A stretch of DNA of 64,000 nucleotides, taken from QQVM01 sp035341855. Its GTDB lineage: Bacteria > Bacteroidota > Bacteroidia > AKYH767-A > 2013-40CM-41-45. The position numbers were made by a program, and so were the translations under genes. How positions within the stretch are numbered: position 1 is the first letter of the stretch; each line of letters starts with the position of its first letter. The DNA is taken from assembly GCA_035341855.1 (NCBI GenBank), contig DAOQWA010000012.1, positions 5,893 to 69,892 on the forward strand, in the 5' to 3' direction. Shown here piece after piece: positions 18,451 through 27,740 of this stretch. Below the pieces are notes generated by a model. It made no database searches. It was not told the DNA's origin and saw only the letters and a program-made list of their open reading frames with translations.

Positions 18451-19557
18451 TCAGGCTCCAAACAAAACTACTCTAAGTCCCGGCCACCAAAAAGGCGGAT
18501 AAGGTATTGGCTCCAATGCGCCAATACATAATGATGGAATAAAGAGATTGATAAAAACAAGTGTCCAGGTTAGATTGTTAAAGATCTTTGTCCCGTAAGC
18601 ATCTCTTATTGTCCATGCTGATAAAATAATCAAAGGAAAAGCAAGTCCCATCAAGCGGGAAATATCATATGCAATGAAGAACTGACTTGCAATAAAAACA
18701 AAACCGACGATCAATATTAAAACATCTTTGAAATTCCTTTTTGAAATATATAACAGCATTGCCAGAATAGGAAGCACCCAACCAAGCCTGAATGCCTGAA
18801 AAATTCCTTCTGCCAGATGTTCTGAGACGCGATCTCTTGTCCACCGAAGATTTTCAGGGTCGAAGTAATATGAAGTGTTAAAATCAACTTCAGAAACTGA
18901 ATTGATAATACTTCTATAACTTGCATATAAAAGCACAGCAGGTACGAAAAGCAGGAAAGTCTTAAACGCGGTTGTCAACTTGTATTCATTCCCCAGCAGG
19001 AATATAAAAAAGAACGGAAACAAAAAAACTGTGTTATCGTGATTGAACAATAGTAATGTGAGACATGTCATCACAACATTTCTGCGATCTTTATAAAATA
19101 GTACAATCAGGATCAAGACATAAGAAACCGGATCACTGTAGCCGGGAAAATGAAGCTGATAAAAACTTAATGTCGAAAAGGACAACAACATGGTTATTCC
19201 AATGCAGTTAGCCGGACTAAATCCTTTCTTGCGATGAAAGTAGTATAGTAAGACCAAAAAGGCTGCAAGAAAACCGAGCATGAGGTACTTGAACAACTCC
19301 CCTTTCAAAAACAATACATAACCTAATACAGGAGCAAGTATTCTGTAACGCAAACTACTCTCAACTGACAGATCAAAAGGAGCCATCGATAAACGGGCAA
19401 AACCCTTTCCATGATAGAAAAGCTCCCATCTTGGAGTGGTAAATAAGGCTGCCAGGCCAAGCACTATCAAACCGATTAAGAGTCCGGGCAAAAAAAGCCC
19501 CCATTTCTTCTCCAGACGGTGGACTAAAGTATCAATAGTTTCAAAAAAACGCTTCAT
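18451..19557 (-). CDS. Polytopic membrane protein of unknown function
   Basis: A 368-residue protein with about ten hydrophobic helices and an amphipathic, charged N-terminus (MKRFFETIDTLVHRLEKKWG). The first extracytoplasmic loop includes RWELFYHGKGFARLSMAPF and RYRILAPVLGY. Its general layout resembles GT-C or EpsG-like membrane proteins, but I see no diagnostic acidic motif. It converges on the methyltransferase gene (10 bases apart) and is divergent from porZ. Context suggests a role in cell-surface glycan assembly; this is inference only. Confidence 0.7.
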   Translation of the reverse strand: MKRFFETIDTLVHRLEKKWGLFLPGLLIGLIVLGLAALFTTPRWELFYHGKGFARLSMAPFDLSVESSLRYRILAPVLGYVLFLKGELFKYLMLGFLAAFLVLLYYFHRKKGFSPANCIGITMLLSFSTLSFYQLHFPGYSDPVSYVLILIVLFYKDRRNVVMTCLTLLLFNHDNTVFLFPFFFIFLLGNEYKLTTAFKTFLLFVPAVLLYASYRSIINSVSEVDFNTSYYFDPENLRWTRDRVSEHLAEGIFQAFRLGWVLPILAMLLYISKRNFKDVLILIVGFVFIASQFFIAYDISRLMGLAFPLIILSAWTIRDAYGTKIFNNLTWTLVFINLFIPSLCIGALEPIPYPPFWWPGLRVVLFGA

Positions 19558-19687
19558 AAATGAAATTCAAGAGATATTAGTATTCTCCGGCTGATGCAAA
19601 ATTCGTAATTTTATAGCCTGTTGCGGCAGAGGTTTACAATATAATCATCACTGCTTCGTTGGCAACAAATCCCCTTTTTAATTTACC

Positions 19688-22054
19688 ATGAAAAAAATCT
19701 ATACAGGAATTTGGCTTCTTCTAAGCATAAGTTTTTTGAGCATTTCCGGTCTTGAGGCACAAAACCCTTCTATAGCCATAGGTCAGTGGAGAGAGCACAT
19801 TCCATTCAATAAAACTATTGATGTAACTGAGGTAGGCAATACAATTTATGCTGCCAGTCAGTATGGTATGTTCACTTATTCAAAAACCGATGGAGAGCTA
19901 AATCTTCTTACTCGGCTGAATGGACTTTCGGATTATGAAATTTCAGAGATCCGCGCGGATGTACAAAGTGGAGTTGTACTTGTTGCCTATCAAACATCAA
20001 ATATTGATCTGATCTATCCGGATCATACAATTGTGAATCTCTCCGATATTAAAAGAAAGAATATTATTGGAGGAAAAAAAATCAATCACATCTTATTTGC
20101 AGCAGGCAATGCATACTTGTCATGCGAGTTTGGGATCGTCGTCATTGACCTTTCCCGAAAAGAAATCTCTGACACATATTATATAGGGCAAAACGGACAA
20201 AACACAAATGTAAATGGTCTTGCTTTCAACGGAACCTACATGCTTGCAGCCACAGATAGCGGCATGTACAAAGCAAATTTCAATGACCCGAATATTTTCA
20301 ACTATACAGCCTGGTCTCTAGAAACCGGTCTTCCTGTACCTTATGCGAATTACACTTCAGTTACTGCATTAAACGGCAACTTCTATGCTATAAAAACAAA
20401 CAGCAGTTTCGCCAAAGACACTTTGCTTGTATATGATGGCAGCACCTGGGCCCCATTTTTTAATGATGACTATGAAGGTGGCTACATAGATTCCTATAAC
20501 AACATGCTTTTGTATCGTAATGACTATAAAGTTTCAGCTTTTGATGCAGCGGCAAACGAAATTCATCGTGTAGATCTAGGCATGTATTCCAATGGCAATA
20601 TCAGCAGAGGCTTTGTTGATAATGCCGGAATTTTTTGGGTCGCAGATGCAAACAACGGACTGATTAGATATTCTTCCAATCCTTATGATCTTCAAAAAAT
20701 TTCTCCCAACGGACCCAGATCCTCAGCAGTATGGGCGATGGACGCAAGAAAGGGAAACATCTGGGTTGCATCAGGCTCTTTGAGTGGTGACGCCCCGAAT
20801 TTTGCGGAAAGAAATGGGACTTATCTTTTTTCTGAAAATAGCTGGAAAACCTTTGACCAGAGCAATGATGCCATATATACAGCACTGGTAAATTCAGGTT
20901 CACCTGCATTGATATCGGTAGCCGTCGACCCTTCAGATCCGGATCATGCATTCTTTGCCTGTTGGGGTGTAGGTGTTATGGAAACAAGGAAAACTGGAGG
21001 GGTAGAAATCTATAAATCTTCGAATAGCTCGTTAAAGGGAATCAGTGGCCTGGGAAATTATATCATTGCAGGTGGATTAACTTTCGACGATTCAAATAAC
21101 CTTTGGGTTGTTGCCGGAGGAAACACTTCACCTCTCTCTGTCAGAAGACCTGACGGAAGCTGGCAATCATTCGTAATCCCCAATGCCGATATGGCCAGAT
21201 TTGGACTTTATCAGATTATCGTCGATGACTACAATCAGAAATGGTTCATTGCCAAAGAAGGAGCAAGTCACGGCCAAGGAATTGGAGTCTTCAACGAAAA
21301 TGATCCTAACATTTCAACTGACGATCAGTTCAGAAGGATTACTGCTGATGCCCAACAAGGATCTCTGGCAGATATTTATGTTCGATCCTTGGCAAAAGAT
21401 AAAGATGGTGCAATTTGGATAGGTACTGATAAAGGAATATCAGTAATCTATAATCCTGCTAATGTTTTTTCCTCTCAATCATTCGATTCACAAAGAATCA
21501 TTATCGAACAAGATGGTAATGCACAGTACCTATTGGAGACTGAAGCGGTATCTGTGATTACTGTTGATGGTGCAAATAGAAAATGGTTTGGAACTACAAA
21601 TGGCGGAGCCTTTTTAATGTCTGCCGATGGCACCAAACAGCTTTTAAATTTTAATATTGATAACTCACCTCTACCATCAAACGGTATTACCTCTATTGCT
21701 ATCGATGAAGTAAGCGGAGAAGTATTCTTCGGAACCGACAAGGGTATTGTATCTTACCGAGGTGATGCAACTGCAGGAACTGAAACATGTGGCGACTATC
21801 TTGTTTTTCCAAATCCAGTCAGACACGATTATCAGGGCCCTATCGCCATTCGTGGTTTGGTAGAAAATGCTGATGTAAAGATCACTGATATTGCCGGGAA
21901 TTTAGTCTTTCACACTATTGCAAATGGAGGTCAGGCTATTTGGTATGGAACAAATTTTGGAGGTGAAAGAGTACAAACAGGTATTTACACCATTATGGTT
22001 AGCAATACCGACGGTACAGAAACCTGTGCCACTAAATTATTATTGGCAAACTGA
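19688..22054 (+). CDS. porZ: Type IX secretion system protein PorZ
   Basis: A 788-residue exported protein. The signal peptide (cleavage after GLEA, before Gln25) leads into the PorZ-type N-terminal propeller, recognisable from IAIGQWREHIPFNKTIDVTEVGN and the DIKRKNIIGGKKINHI / FGIVVIDLSRKEISDTYYIG segments. Further two-component-regulator-propeller blades follow (for example DKDGAIWIGTDKGISVIYNP and REWFGTTNGG-like repeats). The last 85 residues are a T9SS C-terminal sorting domain beginning YLVFPNPVRHDYQGP. In Porphyromonas, PorZ is part of the surface attachment complex that processes T9SS cargo and binds A-LPS. Linkage to recO is a known arrangement in Bacteroidota, and here the two genes overlap by one base. 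Confidence 0.9.
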   Translation: MKKIYTGIWLLLSISFLSISGLEAQNPSIAIGQWREHIPFNKTIDVTEVGNTIYAASQYGMFTYSKTDGELNLLTRLNGLSDYEISEIRADVQSGVVLVAYQTSNIDLIYPDHTIVNLSDIKRKNIIGGKKINHILFAAGNAYLSCEFGIVVIDLSRKEISDTYYIGQNGQNTNVNGLAFNGTYMLAATDSGMYKANFNDPNIFNYTAWSLETGLPVPYANYTSVTALNGNFYAIKTNSSFAKDTLLVYDGSTWAPFFNDDYEGGYIDSYNNMLLYRNDYKVSAFDAAANEIHRVDLGMYSNGNISRGFVDNAGIFWVADANNGLIRYSSNPYDLQKISPNGPRSSAVWAMDARKGNIWVASGSLSGDAPNFAERNGTYLFSENSWKTFDQSNDAIYTALVNSGSPALISVAVDPSDPDHAFFACWGVGVMETRKTGGVEIYKSSNSSLKGISGLGNYIIAGGLTFDDSNNLWVVAGGNTSPLSVRRPDGSWQSFVIPNADMARFGLYQIIVDDYNQKWFIAKEGASHGQGIGVFNENDPNISTDDQFRRITADAQQGSLADIYVRSLAKDKDGAIWIGTDKGISVIYNPANVFSSQSFDSQRIIIEQDGNAQYLLETEAVSVITVDGANRKWFGTTNGGAFLMSADGTKQLLNFNIDNSPLPSNGITSIAIDEVSGEVFFGTDKGIVSYRGDATAGTETCGDYLVFPNPVRHDYQGPIAIRGLVENADVKITDIAGNLVFHTIANGGQAIWYGTNFGGERVQTGIYTIMVSNTDGTETCATKLLLAN

Positions 22055-22779
22055 TGCTGCACAAAACCCGAGGCATTGTTTTCAGGACTACGGATTTTTC
22101 CGAGTCAAGTCTGGTGGTTAAAGTTTACACTGAGCTTTATGGCTTGCAGACCTACATGGTTAACAGCGTACGTAAAAAAAATGCACGTGTAAGATCCTCG
22201 GTCTTTCAGTCACTCAGTTTGGTAGAGATGGTTGTGTATCACAAAGAACGTGGAGGTATTCAGCGAATCGCTGAGATCAGACCGATGCCTGTTTTGAGAA
22301 CCGTTCCTTTCGACGTACTAAAAAGTTCAATGGCCCTCTTCCTGAACGAAGTCCTCTACAAGTCAATTCATGAAGAAGAAGCTAATGCACAGCTTTTCGA
22401 TTTTTTATTTCATTCCATCCAATGGCTGGATGTGCATGAACCGGCCAACTCCGATTTCCATTTGTTATTCTTGCTCCAACTGAGCAAATATCTCGGCTTT
22501 TTCCCTGATGATAATTTTTCTGAAGAAAATAAATACTTCGATCTGCAAGAAGGAAACTTTCAGCCTGTCAGTCCACCACATCCTTTGTTCCTGAACCCTG
22601 CTTTGAGTATGCACTTGCATCAGATTCTTCGCAAGCTGCCCGACTTCTCTGCCGGTTTTAACATTCCTCTTGGCGAAAAAAGAGAATTAATCGAAAGGAT
22701 ATTGGAATACTATCAGCTGCATATATCAGGTTTTGGAAACATCAAATCACACAAAGTCCTTGAACAGATCTGGGCTTAG
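22054..22779 (+). CDS. recO: DNA repair protein RecO
   Basis: A 241-residue recombination mediator that works with RecF/RecR to load RecA on SSB-coated DNA. The N-terminal OB-fold is clear (TRGIVFRTTDFSESSLVVKVYTE, then YGLQTYMVNSVRKKN). The helical C-terminal domain contains SKYLGFFPDDNFS. No zinc-binding cysteine quartet is visible, as in many RecO proteins of this phylum. The ATG begins within the porZ stop codon (TGATG), so translation is probably coupled to porZ. Confidence 0.93.
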   Translation: MLHKTRGIVFRTTDFSESSLVVKVYTELYGLQTYMVNSVRKKNARVRSSVFQSLSLVEMVVYHKERGGIQRIAEIRPMPVLRTVPFDVLKSSMALFLNEVLYKSIHEEEANAQLFDFLFHSIQWLDVHEPANSDFHLLFLLQLSKYLGFFPDDNFSEENKYFDLQEGNFQPVSPPHPLFLNPALSMHLHQILRKLPDFSAGFNIPLGEKRELIERILEYYQLHISGFGNIKSHKVLEQIWA

Positions 22780-22784
22780 ACAGA

Positions 22785-23876
22785 TCAAGCCTCAGGCTTC
22801 ATCACTTCTTCAACCTCCGCTTTCGTAAATCTTTTGCGTATCCAGCGTGGCAATAAGATTGCTCCTATAAACAGATAAGGATAATAAGAGACCAATCGCC
22901 AGAGTAATCCTAATGAAGCTGACAAACCCTTTGGAATAAACTCTCCCAGAAAATCGGTAAACATAAATTCTGCCAGTCCGCTACCACCGGGAGTAGGGCT
23001 GAACAAAATTATTATACCCATAACTACTTGTCGTGCAAAAACTATGAACTGATCAACAGGAACATCATGGAATGCGAAGATTAGACAATTAACTATGGTA
23101 TAGCGTGCAGTCCAGGAAATGAATGTCCCTCCAAATGAATGGGTCCAGAATTTACGGCTTTTATTCTTTAAACCCTTTGATGCGATCACCAACTGGTTTC
23201 CTGTTTCCAGGGCAGATGGCTTCCATCTCCTGAGGATAGGAAATGAAAAAATTTTGATCAACAACCATTTTACAAAACGCGGGTTGATGAACAAAGCATA
23301 AGCTACGAATAATTTGTATGCAAGAATGATAAAATAGACTGCCCAGAAGGAATAGAAGAATCCTGTACCAAAAGTTACCGGGCTGATATTGTCCACGTCG
23401 AGCGTTGAAAATAGCCGCTCTCTTCCAACAGTATAATATACCAGGGGAGCCATTATTGCAAGAAAGACCCCATCCTGGAATGAGGATAACATGATTGCAG
23501 TAATACTCCTGCCCATATTGATCCTCTCTTTGTTCAGAATAAATATCGCAAAAATAAATCCCCCGCCCAGCATGCCGGGAGCTAGTGCCGAGGCAAACTC
23601 CCAGAGCATAATAACGTTGAATGAATTTCTCCAGTTTAACTGTCCATCTGTAAGTGCACGAATACGAACCATGTAAGCCCAATCACGGACTACCATCATC
23701 ATTAGCGCCATAAAAATCCAAAAGGAACTATTCCATGACCAGTTGATTCCTTCAAAGGCTTCTTTATCAAAATTCCGGACCAGTAAAAAAGTAGCAGCAC
23801 CCAACCCAATTAAGATCGGCAAGAAAATCCGGGAAGGCCGGAACGTATTTAAGAGTTGCCTGCTATCGGGTTGCAT
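22785..23876 (-). CDS. Lysylphosphatidylglycerol synthase TM-region / UPF0104-like membrane protein
   Basis: A 363-residue membrane protein with about eight helices and basic termini. It matches the flippase-like part of MprF (LPG_synthase_TM). Typical segments are SALAPGMLGGGFIFAIFILNKERINMGRSITAIMLSSFQDG-type sequence near residue 95 and FSPTPGGSGLAEFMFTDF near residue 290. The PTPGGSGLAE motif is characteristic. There is no soluble aminoacyl-transferase domain, so it is unlikely to aminoacylate lipids itself; a lipid or polyprenyl-linked glycan translocation role is more likely. It converges on recO, five bases apart. Confidence 0.85.
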   Translation of the reverse strand: MQPDSRQLLNTFRPSRIFLPILIGLGAATFLLVRNFDKEAFEGINWSWNSSFWIFMALMMMVVRDWAYMVRIRALTDGQLNWRNSFNVIMLWEFASALAPGMLGGGFIFAIFILNKERINMGRSITAIMLSSFQDGVFLAIMAPLVYYTVGRERLFSTLDVDNISPVTFGTGFFYSFWAVYFIILAYKLFVAYALFINPRFVKWLLIKIFSFPILRRWKPSALETGNQLVIASKGLKNKSRKFWTHSFGGTFISWTARYTIVNCLIFAFHDVPVDQFIVFARQVVMGIIILFSPTPGGSGLAEFMFTDFLGEFIPKGLSASLGLLWRLVSYYPYLFIGAILLPRWIRKRFTKAEVEEVMKPEA

Positions 23877-23899
23877 AAAAAAGATGAAGGACTCGAAGA

Positions 23900-24667
23900 T
23901 CAGCTTTCGCTGAGCCAGAAATTATTAAATCCTATGCCAAGAGATATCTGAACAACTTGCTCCTGGAGAAGTTCGAGAATTCCCAGGAAAGTGAAAATGG
24001 CTTGTACTTTATTCTTACAGGACAGGATGATATCAGTGAAAGGAACCTTATCACGACCACGTAACATACTCCTCACACTTTCTTTTTGTTCGGCAATAGT
24101 ATATGGAAACTGTACGACCTTATGGTGCACCTTGTTTTTTTCCAGTTCAAAACGCTTGACGACTTTATTGAATGTATTCAACAATTGGTACAGAGAAAGA
24201 TTCACCATCTCTTCAGCCTGTGAGTTTTGCAAGGCGATCTCGGCAAGCTCACGCTGGATATTTCCTCGCTGCGATTTCATTGCACGGTCTTCTTCCAGAC
24301 CGCGCATTTCCTCGCATGCCTCTTTATACTGTTTGTATAATAAAAGTCTTTCGATCAGATCTTTCCTAGGATCCACTTCATTGCCTTCCTCATCAATCTC
24401 AGGTCGTGGCAATAAAAGTTTTGCCTTGATGCGCATCAAGGTGGCAGCAACCAGAATAAATTCACTGGCGAGCTCAATATTGAGCTCAGTCATCTGATGA
24501 ATGTAGTCCAGAAAATCGTTGGTGATCTTTGAGATCTCGATGTTATGTATATCTACTTCATCACGTTCAATGAAAAAGAGCAACAAGTCGAAGGGGCCTT
24601 CAAACTGAGGCAACCTGATTTCAAATATTTTTTCCACGGGTATCGAATAGGCTTCAAACTTAGGCAT
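23900..24667 (-). CDS. scpA: Segregation and condensation protein A
   Basis: The kleisin subunit of the bacterial SMC-ScpAB condensin. From the ATG at 24667 the protein has 255 residues. I prefer this start (MPKFEAYSIPVEKIFEIRLPQFEGP) over one ten codons upstream because the conserved FEGPFDLLLFFIERDEVDIH region follows at the usual distance. It also contains FILVAATLMRIKAKLLLPRPE and a C-terminal winged-helix region with FTDIILSCKNKVQAIFTFLGILELLQ, both standard ScpA features. No scpB or smc gene lies in the window. The gene lies 23 bases downstream of... the right-hand start of the convergent-oriented flippase-like gene shares its strand, so the two may be co-transcribed. Confidence 0.93.
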   Translation of the reverse strand: MPKFEAYSIPVEKIFEIRLPQFEGPFDLLLFFIERDEVDIHNIEISKITNDFLDYIHQMTELNIELASEFILVAATLMRIKAKLLLPRPEIDEEGNEVDPRKDLIERLLLYKQYKEACEEMRGLEEDRAMKSQRGNIQRELAEIALQNSQAEEMVNLSLYQLLNTFNKVVKRFELEKNKVHHKVVQFPYTIAEQKESVRSMLRGRDKVPFTDIILSCKNKVQAIFTFLGILELLQEQVVQISLGIGFNNFWLSES

Positions 24668-24816
24668 TTTTTTGCAAAAAACCATGAAAAGAAGCATTGG
24701 AAAGTGGTGATAAACAGGGAGATATTATTAAATATTACCCGTCGGTTCAGTCACCTGCTTTAAAACGATTTGTTGACCTCTTAATTTTTCAAAAACGAAT
24801 GAGTAAGAGGTTTATG

Positions 24817-26259
24817 CTACTCCCAAACCACACTCTTACTCCATTGCTCGAGACCATCGAGACGAACATGATAGATGCCGCTTCTCATGCCGCTTAAATT
24901 TAGATCCATAAACTGGAGGCCACTAAAAGAAAGTTGTTGCACTAAGCGTCCTGCAGAATCAAAAACTCTTGCACTTGTAAAGGTGGCTGGATTATCCCAG
25001 GAAAATTTATAAACCCCGTCATGAGAAGAGCGAGAAACAATAACAGTACCTGGAATTTTCAGCTCAGGTGTAGCAAGTAAAACACAACCGGCATGACTAC
25101 TATCCAATACAGTGAAACAATAAGTAAAATTTGCAATACCGAGATAAGGACAATTATCATCGACTACACGCACGATCAGGCAACGGGGGATTCCGGAAAC
25201 ATCAGATATGTCGGGAGTCCAGATCATTAAAAGACTGTCGCGATTGCCTCCGCTTCTTATATACTGAGCGGAATTAATATCAGTATCCCATGAAATGAAT
25301 GTTTGGTTTGAATAGTTCGGGTCTGTACTTGCGATGAAAATTTCAAGAGGTACATTCGGACAAACATTCATTGAAAAGGATGATCCACCATTGAGTCCGG
25401 TTAGACGGGGTAAAAAATTATTACATGCCGACGCTTCAATCTGAAAATCTCTTTCTACCTGTCCTATGAGTACACCGTTTCTAAATTCACTCACTAAAAC
25501 TGCAAAGGGAGATACCTCTATCTGGTTCGGCACGACACAAAGACTACCGGTCACAGAATTGAAAGTGGCAGAGGGACTTGAATTAATCGGCTGAGTATAT
25601 GAATAAGGAGCGCGATAGCTAATTGGTGTACCTGAGGCAGTTAAAGGTGTGATGAGTTGATAGCTTAGAGAGTCTCCATCCGGATCAATCGCCGTATTAT
25701 TAATGCAATATTGTTGCCCTACACAAACTTGTTGCACCGGAGGCATAACGAATACAGGCGAATTATTACAATCTCCATCGCTATTGTTTAGCAAGGAAAA
25801 GACATATAAGTTAAATGTGGTCACATTGTCTACCGTAGTGATAGCACTATTTCTACAGCACTCGGCATAGCTAAACATCCAGTCTGCACAGAGTCCGGGC
25901 AAGGTGACAACCTCACTATAGATCCATTCTTCAATTCCGGTGTAGGTACCACCATTGCAAGTAGTGATGGCAGAAGGGCAAACATTAGAAACTTGTGTGG
26001 GACTTCCAGGAATTGGATACAAACTAATCTGTCCTCCCGGAAAACAACCTGAAGTATATACAACATCTATTGAGGGAGGTGCAGGAATTCCATCACAATC
26101 TCTATAAAACGAATAGTATAACCGGTACTGGTTCGAACTCAAACATTCGTAGGTCAGTTCAGCGCCCATTGCATGTGATGCCTTCAAACCTTCGGTATTG
26201 CAGAATGCCAACAGCAGGAAACAATAAAAAATTGTAAAGTGTCCTTGTTTGCGGCTCAT
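24817..26259 (-). CDS. Secreted T9SS cargo protein of the SHAMGAEL type
   Basis: A 480-residue exported protein. The signal peptide is followed by KASHAMGAELTYECLSSNQYRLYYSFYRDC-like sequence, a start shared by many large Bacteroidota surface and gliding-associated proteins. The middle has many cysteines and strand-rich Ig- or cadherin-like segments (NNTAIDPDGDSLSYQLITPL). The last 75 or so residues (FSWDNPATFTSARVFDSAGRLVQQ to SGIYHVRLDG) are a T9SS type A sorting domain. No enzymatic motif is seen. It is probably a surface structural or adhesive protein. It differs from other exported proteins here in lacking Gln at the predicted mature N-terminus. Confidence 0.82.
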   Translation of the reverse strand: MSRKQGHFTIFYCFLLLAFCNTEGLKASHAMGAELTYECLSSNQYRLYYSFYRDCDGIPAPPSIDVVYTSGCFPGGQISLYPIPGSPTQVSNVCPSAITTCNGGTYTGIEEWIYSEVVTLPGLCADWMFSYAECCRNSAITTVDNVTTFNLYVFSLLNNSDGDCNNSPVFVMPPVQQVCVGQQYCINNTAIDPDGDSLSYQLITPLTASGTPISYRAPYSYTQPINSSPSATFNSVTGSLCVVPNQIEVSPFAVLVSEFRNGVLIGQVERDFQIEASACNNFLPRLTGLNGGSSFSMNVCPNVPLEIFIASTDPNYSNQTFISWDTDINSAQYIRSGGNRDSLLMIWTPDISDVSGIPRCLIVRVVDDNCPYLGIANFTYCFTVLDSSHAGCVLLATPELKIPGTVIVSRSSHDGVYKFSWDNPATFTSARVFDSAGRLVQQLSFSGLQFMDLNLSGMRSGIYHVRLDGLEQWSKSVVWE

Positions 26260-26335
26260 AGGATTTCCAAAAATTTATTTAACGATGCTTTTTGCATACG
26301 GTTACGCACAAGTGTCTGATTTTGATATAATAACT

Positions 26336-26349
26336 GCACAATATTGTGC
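26336..26349. promoter_or_regulatory. 14-base perfect palindrome between divergent genes
   Basis: GCACAATATTGTGC is a perfect palindrome placed between the divergent T9SS cargo gene and the ArsC-like gene. It could be an operator. It is followed by TTTTT, so a short hairpin is also possible, but no transcript obviously ends here. Confidence 0.35.
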
Positions 26350-26457
26350 TTTTTGAGCATTTTAAATCGGCTTTTCAAAAAATGTAGTTCATGACACCAA
26401 TTTCGAGCGTCCTGATACTTCAATTTTTAGAGGAAAACATTAACATTGCCCTCTTCT

Positions 26458-26814
26458 ATGAAAAAGATCTATCACCTTAGTACCTGCAGCACCAACCAGC
26501 GAATTCTTAAAGAACTCAAGCCCGGAAAGGATGTTGTTTTACAGGACATTAAAACTGAAAAGATCACTGCAAAGCAACTTGATGAGATGCGTGAAAAAGC
26601 AGGAACTTACGAGGCATTGTTCAGTCGAATTGCGATGAAGTACAGAAGCATGGGACTGAATACCAAGAAGCTCACAGAAAAAGATTACAGGAAGTATATT
26701 CTTGAAGAATACACCTTTCTAAAAAGGCCGGTTGTGATCGTAGATAAGGAGATTTTCATAGGAAACTCCTCCAAAGTAGTTGCCTCTGCAAAATCTGCAT
26801 TACACAAAAAATGA
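26458..26814 (+). CDS. ArsC/Spx-family thioredoxin-fold protein
   Basis: A 118-residue protein of the arsenate-reductase-like fold. I choose the ATG at 26458 (MKKIYHLSTCSTNQRILKEL); a TTG four codons earlier is possible. The single conserved cysteine follows the first strand (Cys10, in STCSTN), and the conserved cis-proline region is RPVVIVDKEIFIG. Basic residues that bind arsenate in true ArsC are not clearly preserved, so the substrate may not be arsenate. It is a typical Bacteroidota ArsC-family protein of uncertain role. It overlaps the transporter gene that follows by four bases (ATGA). Confidence 0.85.
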   Translation: MKKIYHLSTCSTNQRILKELKPGKDVVLQDIKTEKITAKQLDEMREKAGTYEALFSRIAMKYRSMGLNTKKLTEKDYRKYILEEYTFLKRPVVIVDKEIFIGNSSKVVASAKSALHKK

Positions 26815-27707
26815 CCGGGCACAGACAGGCTCATGTAGCCATATTCTTTGCTAACCTGATCTATGGGGCCAACTTTAGTATAGCTCGCCTTGCTATGCCT
26901 CAGTACCTGAGCCCTTCGGGATTCATAATGTTGAGAGTCCTTTTCGCAACGGTATTGTTTATTGTTCTTGATCGCTATGCTCCTTCGCCTCAGAGACTTG
27001 AAAAAAAGGATATCTTCCGCTTCATTCAGCTTGGTTTATTTGGTGTTGCAATCAATCAGCTTCTGTTCTTTGAAGGCTTGAGTCGAACATCCAACATAAA
27101 TGCTGCATTAATCATGACTTCAACCCCAATCCTTGTTACGGGGATGGCTTTTCTACTGCTAAAAGATCGCTTGAATTTTCTTCAAAGTGTAGGAATACTA
27201 CTAGGCTTATCCGGTGCTATAACATTAATCTTGCAATACAATACTGTAAGTGGATCACCCACTGCCTATGGCGACCTGATGGTTTTGTTAAATGCGGCAT
27301 CTTATGCATTATTTATGGTGAGGGCGAAACCAATGATGAAAAAATATGGAACGATACAAGTCATTAAATGGACTTTCATCTTCGGTACTCTATTTGTCAT
27401 CCCATTTGGCGCTCCTCAGCTACAAAATGTACAATGGTCAGAATTCCCGGCTTCAGCATGGTTCTCTGTTGCCTTCGTATTACTTTTTACAACTTTTGCG
27501 GCTTATCTCCTAAACACATTCGGGTTAAAACACCTCAGTCCTTCCATTGTTAGTTATTATATTTATCTCCAACCGATATTTGCAACACTCATTTCAAGAC
27601 TCATTACCGGCGAACAAGTCACTCCGGTTCAGATTCTTGCCTGTATCCTGATTTTTGGGGGCGTTTACCTTGTTAACCGGCGCACCCTTGTGAAGACGGA
27701 ATCTTAA
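26811..27707 (+). CDS. EamA/DMT-superfamily transporter
   Basis: A 298-residue inner-membrane protein with ten hydrophobic helices in two EamA repeats (about residues 8-140 and 150-290). Typical segments include FFANLIYGANFSIARLAMP, SRTSNINAALIMTSTPILV and the C-terminal LKHLSPSIVSYYIYLQPIFATL. The superfamily exports or imports small metabolites; the substrate cannot be inferred. The start codon overlaps the stop of the ArsC-like gene in an ATGA, so the two are probably translated together. Confidence 0.9.
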   Translation: MTGHRQAHVAIFFANLIYGANFSIARLAMPQYLSPSGFIMLRVLFATVLFIVLDRYAPSPQRLEKKDIFRFIQLGLFGVAINQLLFFEGLSRTSNINAALIMTSTPILVTGMAFLLLKDRLNFLQSVGILLGLSGAITLILQYNTVSGSPTAYGDLMVLLNAASYALFMVRAKPMMKKYGTIQVIKWTFIFGTLFVIPFGAPQLQNVQWSEFPASAWFSVAFVLLFTTFAAYLLNTFGLKHLSPSIVSYYIYLQPIFATLISRLITGEQVTPVQILACILIFGGVYLVNRRTLVKTES

Positions 27708-27717
27708 ACTAATTTTG
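27687..27717 (+). promoter_or_regulatory. Promoter of the yicC-gmk-nadD operon
   Basis: A TTG at 27688-27690 is followed after 19 bases by TAATTTTG (27710-27717), an exact TAnnTTTG -7 element at the consensus spacing. It lies at the end of the DMT gene, 23 bases before the yicC ATG. Confidence 0.6.
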
Positions 27718-27740
27718 TCCATCCTTTTCAAATTAAAAAT

